14,412 bases of DNA from JAEZRQ01 sp049294415 (lineage in GTDB: Bacteria; Patescibacteriota; Patescibacteriia; Patescibacteriales; UBA12465): the NCBI GenBank assembly GCA_049294415.1, contig JBAQCS010000072.1, positions 1 to 14,412 on the forward strand, read 5' to 3'. The position numbers and the translations under genes were made by a program. This document shows, one piece after another, positions 1 to 7,986 of the stretch. Position 1 is the stretch's first letter; the number at the start of each line of letters is the position of its first letter. The notes under the pieces are model-generated. The model was not told the DNA's origin. It saw nothing but the letters and a program-made list of their open reading frames with translations, and made no database searches.

Positions 1-504
1 GATTACTTTTATATTAAAAATATTAGCAATATGGTTAATTTTTTAAAGAGTGGTCTAGCTGATTTTGTAACGCCATATGAGCATCCAGTTGTTTATTCGG
101 ATAGGAATGTTATAAAAAATGAGACTATTTCTTTCGAAGAGCAGGAATATATAACAGTTCAGCACGCCTGCCTGACATTTATGACTACTAAGAAGAAATT
201 AAATGAAAATAAAAAATATTTATTAATCTTTTCCGATTGGTTTGGTTCGGACTTTGTTGTCTGGGGCTGTATAACATTAGGATGGAGATATTTTAAATAT
301 ATAAAATTATTGTTTAATTTTAAAAATTTTACTATTGAAAATTTAAAAGTGTTTGGTAGCATGTTTTTTTTCGCTTGGCATCGCTTTATTTTTAATAAAA
401 AAGATAAATTATTTATGCCAGTTAAAACATTATCTACTCACATGGAGAGTAATTTTTTATCACCTAACGTGGATTGGAGTTATTATTTTAAAGATAAAAA
501 ATAA
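1..504 (+). CDS. Glycosyltransferase-like protein, C-terminal part (5' truncated by window)
   Basis: The reading frame is open from base 1 (first residues DYFYIKNISN), so this is the C-terminal ~167 residues of a longer protein whose start lies before the window. The first ATG at 31 is probably internal. It is not confidently recognised. Visible features are an acidic-aromatic stretch at the very start, YEHPVVYSDR (around residues 26-35), an aromatic hydrophobic middle (WFGSDFVVWG), and a terminal THMESNFLSPNVDW segment. That His/Glu/Asp-Trp tail resembles ones I associate with unclassified glycosyltransferases in O-antigen and capsule clusters, which fits the neighbours, but this is recall and not a proven match. 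The stop at 502-504 is three bases before the next ATG, implying co-transcription. Base composition is as A+T-rich as the rest of the cluster. Confidence 0.6.
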   Translation, partial: DYFYIKNISNMVNFLKSGLADFVTPYEHPVVYSDRNVIKNETISFEEQEYITVQHACLTFMTTKKKLNENKKYLLIFSDWFGSDFVVWGCITLGWRYFKYIKLLFNFKNFTIENLKVFGSMFFFAWHRFIFNKKDKLFMPVKTLSTHMESNFLSPNVDWSYYFKDKK

Positions 505-507
505 ATT

Positions 508-1563
508 ATGTTTAAAAACAGTGACATTAAAATAAGTTTTATCATTCCGGTTTATAATTCCGCTAAATACTTAAATGAATGCGTTGACTCTATTTTAAGC
601 CAGTCTTATGAAAATTTTGAAATTATATTAGTAGATGATGGATCTTCAGACTCCAGTCCCTCTATTTGCGATTATTATTCAGCTAGACATAACAATATTA
701 TTGTCATACATCAAGAAAACAGTGGCGTAGCTAGTTCTCGTAATGTTGGTATAAAACAATCTTCTGGTGATTACTTATTTTTTATTGATAATGACGATTG
801 GATAGATGGTAGTAAAATTATTAATTTAATCGGTTTAATCAGAGAAACAAAAGCGGATATTATTATTAATAAGTATTGTATAGTTAATGAAAATAGTAAA
901 AAATCTATTGGTAATAATCTTCTCGATAATAAGTTGATTGGTAGTTTAAATTCAAGTAGTATTTTAAAGTATTTTGTAGATAAAAGAATTAATATAATGG
1001 CTCCATGGGAATATGTTGTTAAGCGCAGTGTTTTAATTGATAATCAAATATTTTTCTATCCTAGTAATAGTGGCGTTGACGATTCTGTCTTTACTCCAAT
1101 TTTATTTTGTTATTGCAATTCTTTTGCTATTAATAATGATATTATTTATTTTTGGAGACGAAGAGCTGATTCTCAGGGCAGAAAGATTGTTGATGATAAA
1201 TACATATCAAAAATGATATCAACTATCACTATTTTAGAGTCATATATAATTAAATTTGACAGTAAAAATAAAAAAGATTATTTATACTTTAGTGTATATA
1301 AGAATTTTTTTGCTCTATTCGGTAGATATTATGATTATTCAAGTAAAGACAGAGTATTATTGAAGGAGTATTTTTTGGATAATAAAGGATTAATTAAAAA
1401 ATCAGTTCTAAGAAGCGGTTTGGTTCATAGGATACTAAATTTATTTTGTGGTAATTTTTTTGGATTAATAATAAGTTTTAGATTGGCATGTTTTAAGGGG
1501 ATCATTAGTTCAATTATTAATTATTATATATTTAATTTTAGATTATTAATTAAGCATAGATAA
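508..1563 (+). CDS. Family 2 glycosyltransferase (GT-A fold)
   Basis: A 351-residue protein with a clear GT2 N-terminal domain. It opens with ISFIIPVYNSAKYL (about residues 9-22), followed by LVDDGSSD (41-48), which carries the Asp residues that bind the nucleotide. GVASSRNVGI follows, then FIDNDDWI (92-99), the DXD-type metal-binding motif. The family transfers a sugar from a nucleotide-sugar donor to a growing glycan at the cytoplasmic face of the membrane; the sugar cannot be predicted. The region after about residue 120 is less conserved, and the last ~50 residues are hydrophobic and basic, which may help membrane association. The start is 3 nt after the previous stop and the next gene begins 9 nt after this stop, so it belongs to a polysaccharide operon. 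No Shine-Dalgarno sequence precedes the ATG. Confidence 0.92.
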   Translation: MFKNSDIKISFIIPVYNSAKYLNECVDSILSQSYENFEIILVDDGSSDSSPSICDYYSARHNNIIVIHQENSGVASSRNVGIKQSSGDYLFFIDNDDWIDGSKIINLIGLIRETKADIIINKYCIVNENSKKSIGNNLLDNKLIGSLNSSSILKYFVDKRINIMAPWEYVVKRSVLIDNQIFFYPSNSGVDDSVFTPILFCYCNSFAINNDIIYFWRRRADSQGRKIVDDKYISKMISTITILESYIIKFDSKNKKDYLYFSVYKNFFALFGRYYDYSSKDRVLLKEYFLDNKGLIKKSVLRSGLVHRILNLFCGNFFGLIISFRLACFKGIISSIINYYIFNFRLLIKHR

Positions 1564-1572
1564 TATAAAAAT

Positions 1573-2514
1573 ATGGATATAGTAAATGAATTAAAAAATA
1601 ATTCTAAAAAATTTAATAAAATAGTTATTTGGGGATTTAGGCGTCGTTGGCATACCCATCGTTTTATTTTTCAGGCGTATTATGAAAATTTAAAGAAATG
1701 CGGAATACCAGTAGTTTGGGTTGAGGATGAAGAAAAAAGTAAAAAAATAATTGAAAAAAACGATCTTATTTTATCGGCTAGCGGTATGCATGGCAAAATG
1801 GTCCCAGAAAAAAAGAGTTTACTGGATTATCATCTTCCTATTCGCGATGATGTTTATTATTGTCTTCACGCTGAAAATGATTTTTTTATTGAAAAGATAA
1901 ATTTTGAAAAATCTATAAAATTGAAGTTTTATAGTAATGAGGCTGAGCAATATGAAAAAATTTATGAAACAGTCCATTTTGATTCTGTTAGTAAAACCTT
2001 ATATCAACCATGGGGAACTAATTTATTACCACATGAATTTAATGAGCCGGTTTTTTGTAAAACAAAATTAGTGTTTTGGATAGGAAGTATTTGGAAAGGT
2101 AAGAATAAAGAGGGTAATATAAGTGAGATATTTAAATTAAAAAATATCTTAAGAAATAAAAATTTATTCTTTATTCCTCTTCGTTTTGTGCCAAATAGTT
2201 TTAATAAATTTTTTATTCGACATTCTAGATTAGCTCCTGCTATAGGGGGTGAAATTCAGGTACATAATAATTATTTACCATGTCGAATGTTTAAAAATAT
2301 TTCTTACGGACAATTAGGTTTTTCAAATATAGAAAAATTTAATGATATTTTTTTGGGATGCAATGTTTACGATAAAGATAATTCCGTGATGATTGATAAG
2401 GTTTTGTCTTTAAGTAAAGAAGAATATATCGACGTTATAAAAAAACAGCAGTTAATTTGTAAACAATATACCATAGCACATCATTTAAATAATATTTTTA
2501 AATATTTAAATTAA
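1573..2514 (+). CDS. Probable GT-B-fold glycosyltransferase (CgeB/GT1-like)
   Basis: A 313-residue soluble protein with no signal peptide or membrane span. The N-terminal half begins with a beta strand and basic loop (KIVIWGFRRRWHTHRF, about residues 16-31) and alternates strands and helices like the first Rossmann domain of GT-B enzymes. The C-terminal half has FWIGSIWKG (about 168-176), then LAPAIGGEIQ and YLPCRMFKNISYGQLGFSN (about 221-253), then a long helical tail. The last block resembles the donor-binding 'P.R.FE...G...' region of CgeB-like GT1 proteins, though the usual acidic residue appears to be Lys here. The glycosyltransferase call is therefore part motif and part context. It sits between two clear glycosyltransferases with 9-nt and 5-nt gaps. 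It could instead be an uncharacterised polysaccharide-modifying protein. Confidence 0.55.
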   Translation: MDIVNELKNNSKKFNKIVIWGFRRRWHTHRFIFQAYYENLKKCGIPVVWVEDEEKSKKIIEKNDLILSASGMHGKMVPEKKSLLDYHLPIRDDVYYCLHAENDFFIEKINFEKSIKLKFYSNEAEQYEKIYETVHFDSVSKTLYQPWGTNLLPHEFNEPVFCKTKLVFWIGSIWKGKNKEGNISEIFKLKNILRNKNLFFIPLRFVPNSFNKFFIRHSRLAPAIGGEIQVHNNYLPCRMFKNISYGQLGFSNIEKFNDIFLGCNVYDKDNSVMIDKVLSLSKEEYIDVIKKQQLICKQYTIAHHLNNIFKYLN

Positions 2515-2519
2515 TTTAT

Positions 2520-3428
2520 ATGAATGACAAAATGAATATAGTTTTGTGTATGAACTCAAAATATGTAATGCCTTCAATGGTTTGTATTTTGTCTATACTA
2601 GAAAATAACAAAAAACCAATTGATTTCTATATTTTATATTCAAATCTAAGTGAACAAGAAATTAGTTTAATGAAAGATAATGTTAGTATATACGGAAATA
2701 ATTGTTCGTTAAAGCCAATTAAGGTTAGTGATGATTTTTTCAAAGATTGTCCTATTCATGGCAGGTCTAAAGAAGCATATTTTAGGCTATTAATTCCGAT
2801 GTTATTACCTAAAGAATTAAATCGTTGTCTGTATCTAGATAGTGACGTGTTAGTTAATGCAAAATTAGATGAATTTTATGATACTAATTTTGAGGATAAA
2901 TCTTTTGTTGTTTGCGAGGACATAGGAGAGATTTTATTTTTTCACAAAGAAAGACACGCTATTCTTAATATCCCGCTGGAATATAAATATTTTAATAGTG
3001 GAGTCCTGTTAGTTAATTTGGATTATTTTAAAAATAATTTTAATTTTGCTGTTATTTTTGATTATATAAAAAATAACTCTGAAAAATTAAAATTTTTAGA
3101 TCAAGATGTTTTAAATGCTTTGTTTTATGATAAAGTAAAGTTTGCTTATAGTAATTTATATGATTATTTAGAAATTTTAGTAAGTCATTTACTGGTGAAT
3201 GATAATATGGATAAAGCAGTGATAATTCATTTTTTACAAAAACCATGGAAATATAATTATAACGGTGTAAATGCTAAATATTGGTGGCATTATGGAAAAA
3301 AACTTTATAAAAAAGAATACTTAAAATTTTTAATTATTAATTTTATTTATAGAAAATTTTTAAGTCTATTACTAATTTTTATATCTATCAATAAATTGAA
3401 AAAGATAAAAGGTTTTATTTCTAAATAG
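2520..3428 (+). CDS. Family 8 glycosyltransferase (LgtC/GspA-like)
   Basis: A 302-residue protein with the complete GT8 signature set. It opens with NIVLCMNSKYVMPSMVCILS (about residues 6-25), the donor-binding strand and helix. RSKEAYFRLLIP and then CLYLDSDVLV follow, with the DXD metal motif at residues 107-109. YFNSGVLLVNL (about 159-169), FLDQDVLNALF (about 191-201) and IIHFLQKPWKY (about 238-248) complete the set; the last His coordinates the metal in LgtC-type enzymes. GT8 enzymes are retaining galactosyl- or glucosyltransferases acting on lipopolysaccharide-type acceptors. The tail is basic and hydrophobic (FIYRKFLSLLLIFISI), as in LgtC homologues that use such a tail to bind membrane. 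ATG 2520 was chosen because it lies 5 nt after the preceding stop; ATG 2532 is an alternative only four codons later. Confidence 0.93.
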   Translation: MNDKMNIVLCMNSKYVMPSMVCILSILENNKKPIDFYILYSNLSEQEISLMKDNVSIYGNNCSLKPIKVSDDFFKDCPIHGRSKEAYFRLLIPMLLPKELNRCLYLDSDVLVNAKLDEFYDTNFEDKSFVVCEDIGEILFFHKERHAILNIPLEYKYFNSGVLLVNLDYFKNNFNFAVIFDYIKNNSEKLKFLDQDVLNALFYDKVKFAYSNLYDYLEILVSHLLVNDNMDKAVIIHFLQKPWKYNYNGVNAKYWWHYGKKLYKKEYLKFLIINFIYRKFLSLLLIFISINKLKKIKGFISK

Positions 3429-3443
3429 TCTATAGTTAAAAAT

Positions 3444-4214
3444 ATGAGCATAAAACCAACGATATCCGTTATTATAGTCACATATAATAGAGCTAATTTA
3501 TTGCTTAAAGCTATTAAAAGCGTCTTGACTCAAAGTTATCGTGATTTTGAATTAATAATTATTGATGACGCCTCGACTGATAATACCAAAGAATCAGTGG
3601 CTAATTTAATGGCACAGGATCAAAGAATTAAGTATTTTAAAAATGAAGTTAATTTAGATATTGCTAAAAGTCGTAATAGAGGCATATCTTTGGCTGATGG
3701 GGAATATGTAGCAATGCTTGATAGTGATGATTATTGGCTGGATAATAATAAATTATCAAAACAGCTAGCTTATTTAGAAAACAATCTAGCATTTGGTTTA
3801 ATTGGTACGGCTATTCGTTGCGAAGATGAAAAAGGGCAAGTTATTAAAGAAGATATTTTTGCAACTGAAGATGGTAAAATCAGGTCACTAATGCTTTGGA
3901 AAAATCAAATAGCCCAATCTAGTGTCTTATTTAGAAAATCAGCTTATATTAAAGCTGGTGGCTATGATGAAATTTTAAATATTGGCGAAGACTATGATCT
4001 ATGGTTAAAAATTGGATGTGACTTTAAACTATCCAATCTATCTGATGTGTCAGTTGCCTATTTAATACATTCCGAGAGTAGAACTAAAGAGCGGAAAATA
4101 AAAACGATTATGGCCACTGATAAAATTGTTAAGAGGTATAAAAAAAATTATCCTGGCTATTTTAAGGCTCGATTAAAATCAGTTTTCAGACTATTAAGAT
4201 ATATTTTATGTTAG
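3444..4214 (+). CDS. Family 2 glycosyltransferase
   Basis: A 256-residue compact GT2 enzyme. Motifs in order: ISVIIVTYNRANLLLKAI (about residues 7-24), LIIIDDASTDNT with D41/D42 for nucleotide binding, AKSRNRGISLADGEYVAMLD, and the DXD-type DSDD at 93-96. GEDYDLWLKI (181-190) holds the Glu-Asp pair that acts as catalytic base in inverting GT2 enzymes. There are no membrane helices, so it is not a GtrB-type bactoprenol glucosyltransferase even though the next gene is GtrA-like. Its last 7 bases (ATGTTAG at 4208-4214) contain the start of the downstream gene, so the two are probably translationally coupled. Codon use is slightly less extreme than in genes 1-3, but the gene remains A+T-rich. Confidence 0.93.
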   Translation: MSIKPTISVIIVTYNRANLLLKAIKSVLTQSYRDFELIIIDDASTDNTKESVANLMAQDQRIKYFKNEVNLDIAKSRNRGISLADGEYVAMLDSDDYWLDNNKLSKQLAYLENNLAFGLIGTAIRCEDEKGQVIKEDIFATEDGKIRSLMLWKNQIAQSSVLFRKSAYIKAGGYDEILNIGEDYDLWLKIGCDFKLSNLSDVSVAYLIHSESRTKERKIKTIMATDKIVKRYKKNYPGYFKARLKSVFRLLRYILC

Positions 4215-4615
4215 AAAAGAATAGGTTGTATGTAAAAAATAATATCCAAATAATTAATTATATATTTTTTGCTGGAACAGCAACTGTTGTTGATGTTGGA
4301 TTATTATATGTCTTAACAGATATGGCTGGTTTAAAATATTTAATTTCATCAGTTATTTCGTATTGTGCTGGAATGGTGGTAAATTATAGTTTAAACAAAT
4401 TACTAAATTTTAAAGATAGAAATAAAAAAATTTTCCGGCAGTTTAGTATTTTCTTTGCAGTAGCATTAATTGGGTTACTATTTAATCAATTAATTATTGT
4501 TTTCTTGGTGGAATTATTTAAAATATGGTATATGATAGCCAAAATTATTAGCGTACTATTAGTTATGATTTGGAGTTTTTGGGCTCATAAGAACATCACG
4601 TTCAAGAGCTGTTAA
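4208..4615 (+). CDS. GtrA-family small membrane protein
   Basis: A 135-residue protein with four predicted membrane helices (about residues 14-37, 42-62, 77-101 and 105-128), the length and topology of the GtrA family. Characteristic parts are FAGTATVVDVGLLYVL in helix 1, the loop NYSLNKLLNFKDR after helix 2, and the closing FWAHKNITF, matching the usual N-F...R and W...KN.TF pattern. GtrA proteins are thought to move bactoprenol-linked sugars across the cytoplasmic membrane or to assist glycosyltransferases acting on lipid-linked sugars. The gene overlaps the GT2 gene upstream by 7 nt, a GtrA-glycosyltransferase pairing common in envelope-glycan loci. The presence of a downstream GT-C enzyme, which would use a polyprenyl-phosphate sugar on the outer face, fits this role. 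Confidence 0.9.
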   Translation: MLEKNRLYVKNNIQIINYIFFAGTATVVDVGLLYVLTDMAGLKYLISSVISYCAGMVVNYSLNKLLNFKDRNKKIFRQFSIFFAVALIGLLFNQLIIVFLVELFKIWYMIAKIISVLLVMIWSFWAHKNITFKSC

Positions 4616-4632
4616 TATTAAAAAATAAAAAA

Positions 4633-6090
4633 ATGAAAACAACGAAAACAGCTTTAATTATAGGCGCTGGTCCCGCCGGACTGTCCGCGGCCTATCAATT
4701 ACTGAAAAAATCTAATATAAAACCTATTATTATAGAATACTGTAATCAAGTGGGGGGTATATCTAAAACAATTAATCATAATGGTTATTTAATAGATATA
4801 GGGCCACATAGATTTTTTTCTAAATCAGAAATAGTTAATAATTTTTGGTCTGAAATTTTAGATAAACAAAATTTTTTGAAAATAAAAAGATTAACCAGAA
4901 TTTTCTATTTGAAAAATTATTTTAATTATCCCATAAATTTAAGTATATCGGTGGCAAAAATTCTTGGTCCATGGAGAATGATAAAAATTGGTTTTAGTTA
5001 TATAAAAAGCCAAATTAAACCAATATTTCCAGAAAAGTCTTTAGCAGATTTTTATACTAATAGATTTGGAAAAGAATTGTATAATACGTTTTTTAAAGAT
5101 TATACTTATAAAGTTTGGGGTGTTTCGTGTGATAAAATACCACCTGATTGGGGTAGTCAGAGAGTCAAGGGGTTGTCTATCACTAAAGTAATTTTACACG
5201 CTATATCGAGCATGGCTAGAAAAAATAATAATATCGAAACAAGCTTAATTGACGAATTTTATTATCCACAATTTGGAGCTGGTCAAATGTATGAAAAAGT
5301 TGCAGAATTAATTATTAAAATGGGCGGCGAAATTAGACTAGAAGAAGAGATAGTTGGTATTAATGTAAATATTAATGACTCAATAACTGTGGTTATTCAA
5401 AATAATAAGAATAATAAATATAGTGTTACGGCTGATTATGTAATTTCATCAATGCCAATAAAAAATTTAATATCAGGTATGGATGATGTGCCTCAAGAAA
5501 TAAAACAGATAGCCTCTGGGTTAATTTATCGTGACTATATTTTAGTTGGTTTATTATTTTCAAAAATGGCCGTTAGTGATAAAAATAAAATACTGCCTGA
5601 TAATTGGCTTTACATACAAGAAAATAATATTAAAATGGGAAGACTTGATATTGTGAATAATTTTAGTTTGAAAATGTTGAAAGATGAAAATAATGTTTGG
5701 TTAGGTGCAGAATATTTTTGTGATGAAAATGATGAATTTTGGAGTAAAAATGATTTAGCAATTAAAGATTTTGCGTTAATGGAATTAGAAAAAATGAAAA
5801 TGATTAATAAATCAGATTTTTTAGATTTTAAGGTTATAAGACAGACAAAAGCTTATCCTGCTTATTTTGGTTCTTACGTCAATTTCGATAAAATAAAAAA
5901 TTATCTTAATAAATTTGAGAATTTATATTTAATCGGCAGAAATGGTATGCATAAATATAACAACATGGATCATTCAATTTTGTCTGGCTTCACGGCGGCT
6001 AATAATATAATCAATAATGTAAAAAGTAAAGAAAATATTTGGGAAATTAATACAGATGAAGAATACCATGAATCCAAAACAAATAATTAA
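4633..6090 (+). CDS. FAD-dependent oxidoreductase (UGM/protoporphyrinogen oxidase-like)
   Basis: A 485-residue protein with an N-terminal Rossmann FAD-binding motif LIIGAGPAGLSAAYQL (G11-x-G13-x-x-G16) and the ribose-binding Glu35 at the end of strand 2. VGGISKT (40-46) and LIDIGPHRFF (53-62) follow; this 'GGxs.t...g...D.G.H.f' pattern is typical of the amine-oxidase/UDP-galactopyranose-mutase-related superfamily. The C-terminal LYLIGRNGMHKYNNMDHSIL and following GFTAANNI form the second FAD-contacting region. Homologues of this type often sit in O-antigen and exopolysaccharide clusters and are annotated only as NAD(P)/FAD-dependent oxidoreductase; the substrate is unknown. A true UDP-galactopyranose mutase is usually near 370-390 residues, so this is probably a relative and not glf itself. 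It starts 17 nt after gtrA-like, and the next gene's likely ATG (6068) lies inside its last 23 bases. Confidence 0.85.
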   Translation: MKTTKTALIIGAGPAGLSAAYQLLKKSNIKPIIIEYCNQVGGISKTINHNGYLIDIGPHRFFSKSEIVNNFWSEILDKQNFLKIKRLTRIFYLKNYFNYPINLSISVAKILGPWRMIKIGFSYIKSQIKPIFPEKSLADFYTNRFGKELYNTFFKDYTYKVWGVSCDKIPPDWGSQRVKGLSITKVILHAISSMARKNNNIETSLIDEFYYPQFGAGQMYEKVAELIIKMGGEIRLEEEIVGINVNINDSITVVIQNNKNNKYSVTADYVISSMPIKNLISGMDDVPQEIKQIASGLIYRDYILVGLLFSKMAVSDKNKILPDNWLYIQENNIKMGRLDIVNNFSLKMLKDENNVWLGAEYFCDENDEFWSKNDLAIKDFALMELEKMKMINKSDFLDFKVIRQTKAYPAYFGSYVNFDKIKNYLNKFENLYLIGRNGMHKYNNMDHSILSGFTAANNIINNVKSKENIWEINTDEEYHESKTNN

Positions 6091-6224
6091 TAGGGTAAAC
6101 AATAATAATAAATTATTTTCAATAGAATATCTATTTTATTTTAGCTGTTCTTTTTGCTTATTTTTCTTATTTAAGTATTGGAGTTTTTGGTATTGAACAT
6201 TTATTATCTGCATGGCAGGTTTAT
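6068..6224 (+). pseudogene. Out-of-frame N-terminus of the GT39-like gene (apparent +1 frameshift)
   Basis: An ATG at 6068 opens frame 2 and reads MNPKQIINRV then a hydrophobic run, but stops at TGA 6194-6196 after 42 codons. The downstream frame 3 is open from 6126, straight after a TAG at 6123, and reads ILAVLFAYFSYLSIGVFG, then GIEHLLSAWQVYLGNIPYV, leading into the main gene. There is no ATG or GTG in frame 3 before the TTG at 6225. Removing one T from the TTTT run at 6134-6137 joins the two into one sensible first membrane helix plus the luminal acidic loop expected in GT39 enzymes. The break may be a sequencing or assembly error, a real mutation, or programmed shifting. I see no classical slippery heptamer or stimulator. 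Confidence 0.7.
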
Positions 6225-7628
6225 TTGGGTAATATTCCTTATGTTGATTTTTTTGAACATCACGGACCATTACAGTATTATCTATTTTCTATATTTTTTT
6301 ATATAGGTAGTTATAAACTTTTCCCTTTATGGTTAATATTAATAAATTCGTCCATTGTTGTTTTTATAGTTTATTATATATTTTCTGTTGTTAAATTTAA
6401 AACAGTTAAAAGAATAATGATTTCCAGTGCATTCATATTAATTTGGACGTTTTTGTGTGGGGGGTCTTTTTTGCCAGAATCTTATGTATCATTACTCATA
6501 GTTATTATATATTTTCTTTTTAAAAATATAGAAAATAATAGAAGATATTTAATGCTTTTTGGCTTTTTTGTGGGTTTAGTATTTTTAATAAAATTTAATG
6601 CATTTGTCTTAGTTCTTTTCAGTATCTTTTTTTATTACATGTTCAACTTGAGAAGAGAAAGGAGCCTGATTAAAATTAAAAATTTTCTTTATTTTACAAT
6701 TAGCATGATGATACCGATAGTATCATTACTCATTTTATACTATAGAAATTTTACAGAGTTGGTTTATTGGATGTTAAAATACAATTTTAATATAGTTGCT
6801 CCACTATTTAGAAATTGGCCGCCACCAATGTTTAGTTTATTTTTTCTTATATTAATATTTAATATCTTTATTTTATGTTTGATTTTTTTAAACAAACAAA
6901 ATAAAGAAAAATTTTATAAAATATCTTTTCCAGTTTTAATGTCTACGTTTTTAATTTTGCTTTCTTATCCATTATATGGTGATAGTCATTTGTTAGTAGC
7001 AGTTGTTGGATTTTTTGTTGCTATATTATTATTTTTTAAGGAAAGGCTTTATAATATAATCAATTTTAATAATTTTACTAATATATCATGGCCAATAAAA
7101 ATAATAATATTTGCTACATCCTTCTTAATTGTTATATTAATTTGCACTGTGTCATTTTCCTTAACAAAAAAAGGTTTTCGCCTTTTTTGGCCAGCACCAG
7201 AATCCTTTTATAGCGCTGATTTTGATGAAAAAACAGTCAGCTATATAGAAGATGAGAAAAAGTGTAATTATGTTTATGTATATCCAGCGGAGGGCTCTAA
7301 TATTTTAATGTATTTATCTTTTAAAAAAACAAAAAATATAAAATTTCTCTATCCTAATTTTATTTTTACATTTACTGAAAAAATGCAGAATATGATTTTA
7401 TCAGAATTAATAGAGAAAAAAGTGGATTGTATTTTGTTTAAAAGTGAGATTTCAAAAAAATCCCTGAGGAGTAAAATAATTGAACGGTATTTATTAGAAA
7501 ATTATTCTAGACACGGAGAAATAATTTGGCGTGAATATAGAATGAATAATTTATTACCATTTAATTTTATAACCAGACAAAAGATAAATATAACAAATTC
7601 CGAGTATTTTTTATTGAAGCGTAATTAA
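6225..7628 (+). CDS. GT39-like (GT-C) membrane glycosyltransferase, N-terminus displaced by frameshift
   Basis: This frame encodes 467 residues from TTG 6225, but the true protein probably starts at ATG 6068 (see the fragment entry) and has about 519 residues. Immediately downstream of the start, PYVDFFEHHGPLQYYL matches the conserved loop after helix 1 of GT39-like enzymes; the in-frame IEHLLSAWQVYLG just upstream would carry the catalytic acidic residue. About ten membrane helices follow, with YPLYGDSHLLVAV (about residues 244-256) resembling the late 'YPR..H' loop. Then comes a soluble ~140-residue C-terminal domain starting near PAPESFYSADF. GT-C enzymes transfer sugars from polyprenyl-phosphate donors on the outer face of the membrane, onto lipid-linked glycans or proteins. 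It is the last gene of the cluster and converges with the small gene at 7673-7912; no clear hairpin terminator lies in the 44-bp A+T-rich gap. Confidence 0.82.
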   Translation: MGNIPYVDFFEHHGPLQYYLFSIFFYIGSYKLFPLWLILINSSIVVFIVYYIFSVVKFKTVKRIMISSAFILIWTFLCGGSFLPESYVSLLIVIIYFLFKNIENNRRYLMLFGFFVGLVFLIKFNAFVLVLFSIFFYYMFNLRRERSLIKIKNFLYFTISMMIPIVSLLILYYRNFTELVYWMLKYNFNIVAPLFRNWPPPMFSLFFLILIFNIFILCLIFLNKQNKEKFYKISFPVLMSTFLILLSYPLYGDSHLLVAVVGFFVAILLFFKERLYNIINFNNFTNISWPIKIIIFATSFLIVILICTVSFSLTKKGFRLFWPAPESFYSADFDEKTVSYIEDEKKCNYVYVYPAEGSNILMYLSFKKTKNIKFLYPNFIFTFTEKMQNMILSELIEKKVDCILFKSEISKKSLRSKIIERYLLENYSRHGEIIWREYRMNNLLPFNFITRQKINITNSEYFLLKRN

Positions 7629-7672
7629 ATAATTTTTTAAATGTAGTATAATATTTTGACATAAAATTTTTT

Positions 7673-7912
7673 TCATAAATATTGCCCCAATCCACCTTTT
7701 TTTAATTTATTTTTAAGTCTTGTACTCTTATTCAAAAACTCTAGTAGTGATCCCAACTCTATTTGATAACGGTCTTTGACTATTTTATACCTCAAACCAG
7801 ACTCACTTTTTAAGGCTCGTCTGATAGTTTTAGTGCCAATTCCGCCCAATTTAGCAGAAGATGACACGGAAAACCATAAAGGAAAGTCAATATTTTTAGT
7901 GTCGCTAGTCAT
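7673..7912 (-). CDS. Small helix-turn-helix DNA-binding protein
   Basis: A 79-residue protein on the minus strand, starting at ATG (7912-7910) and ending at TGA (7675-7673). The core WFSVSSSAKLGGIGTKTIRRAL (about residues 13-34) looks like a winged-helix/MerR-excisionase-type helix-turn-helix: the helix-forming SVSSSAKLGGI, then the TKTIRRAL recognition helix. YKIVKDRYQIELGSLLEFL (about 42-60) would form the wing and a following helix. The Lys/Arg-rich end (RLKNKLKKGGLGQYL) would suit DNA contact. It is treated as real because it has a good upstream promoter on its own strand, a recognisable fold, and does not overlap another gene. Its target is unknown; the nearest candidates are the divergent sigma promoter and its own. 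An excisionase-like accessory role is the alternative, though no integrase is visible. Confidence 0.75.
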   Translation of the reverse strand: MTSDTKNIDFPLWFSVSSSAKLGGIGTKTIRRALKSESGLRYKIVKDRYQIELGSLLEFLNKSTRLKNKLKKGGLGQYL

Positions 7913-7948
7913 ATAAAAGTCTATAGTATGATGGACTAAAGTACTATT

Positions 7949-7976
7949 ATTGTAAATCTTGAGCTAATAAAGTCAA
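7949..7976 (-). promoter_or_regulatory. Promoter for the HTH gene
   Basis: On the minus strand, TTGACT (7976-7971) and TACAAT (7954-7949) are separated by 16 bp. Each has one mismatch from the sigma-70 consensus. Transcription would start near 7942, giving a leader of about 30 nt before the ATG at 7912. No ribosome binding sequence is visible in that leader. Confidence 0.65.
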
Positions 7977-7986
7977 GGACCCTTAA

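Noticed and set aside
159..362. 67-codon minus-strand frame opposite the first gene
   Set aside because: Overlaps an in-frame, in-operon + strand gene; low-complexity product with no motif.
353..535. 60-codon + strand frame overlapping two glycan genes
   Set aside because: Runs across the end of one gene and start of the next in another frame; no motif.
3052..3246. 64-codon minus-strand frame inside the GT8 gene
   Set aside because: Shadow of a well-supported glycosyltransferase gene.
7647..7661. TATAAT and TTGACA near the end of the glycan cluster
   Set aside because: They are in the wrong order and spacing for a + strand promoter, and downstream there is only the opposite-strand gene.
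7629..7672. Terminator between the converging genes
   Set aside because: T-runs are present but I could not find a stable hairpin; only A+T-rich sequence.
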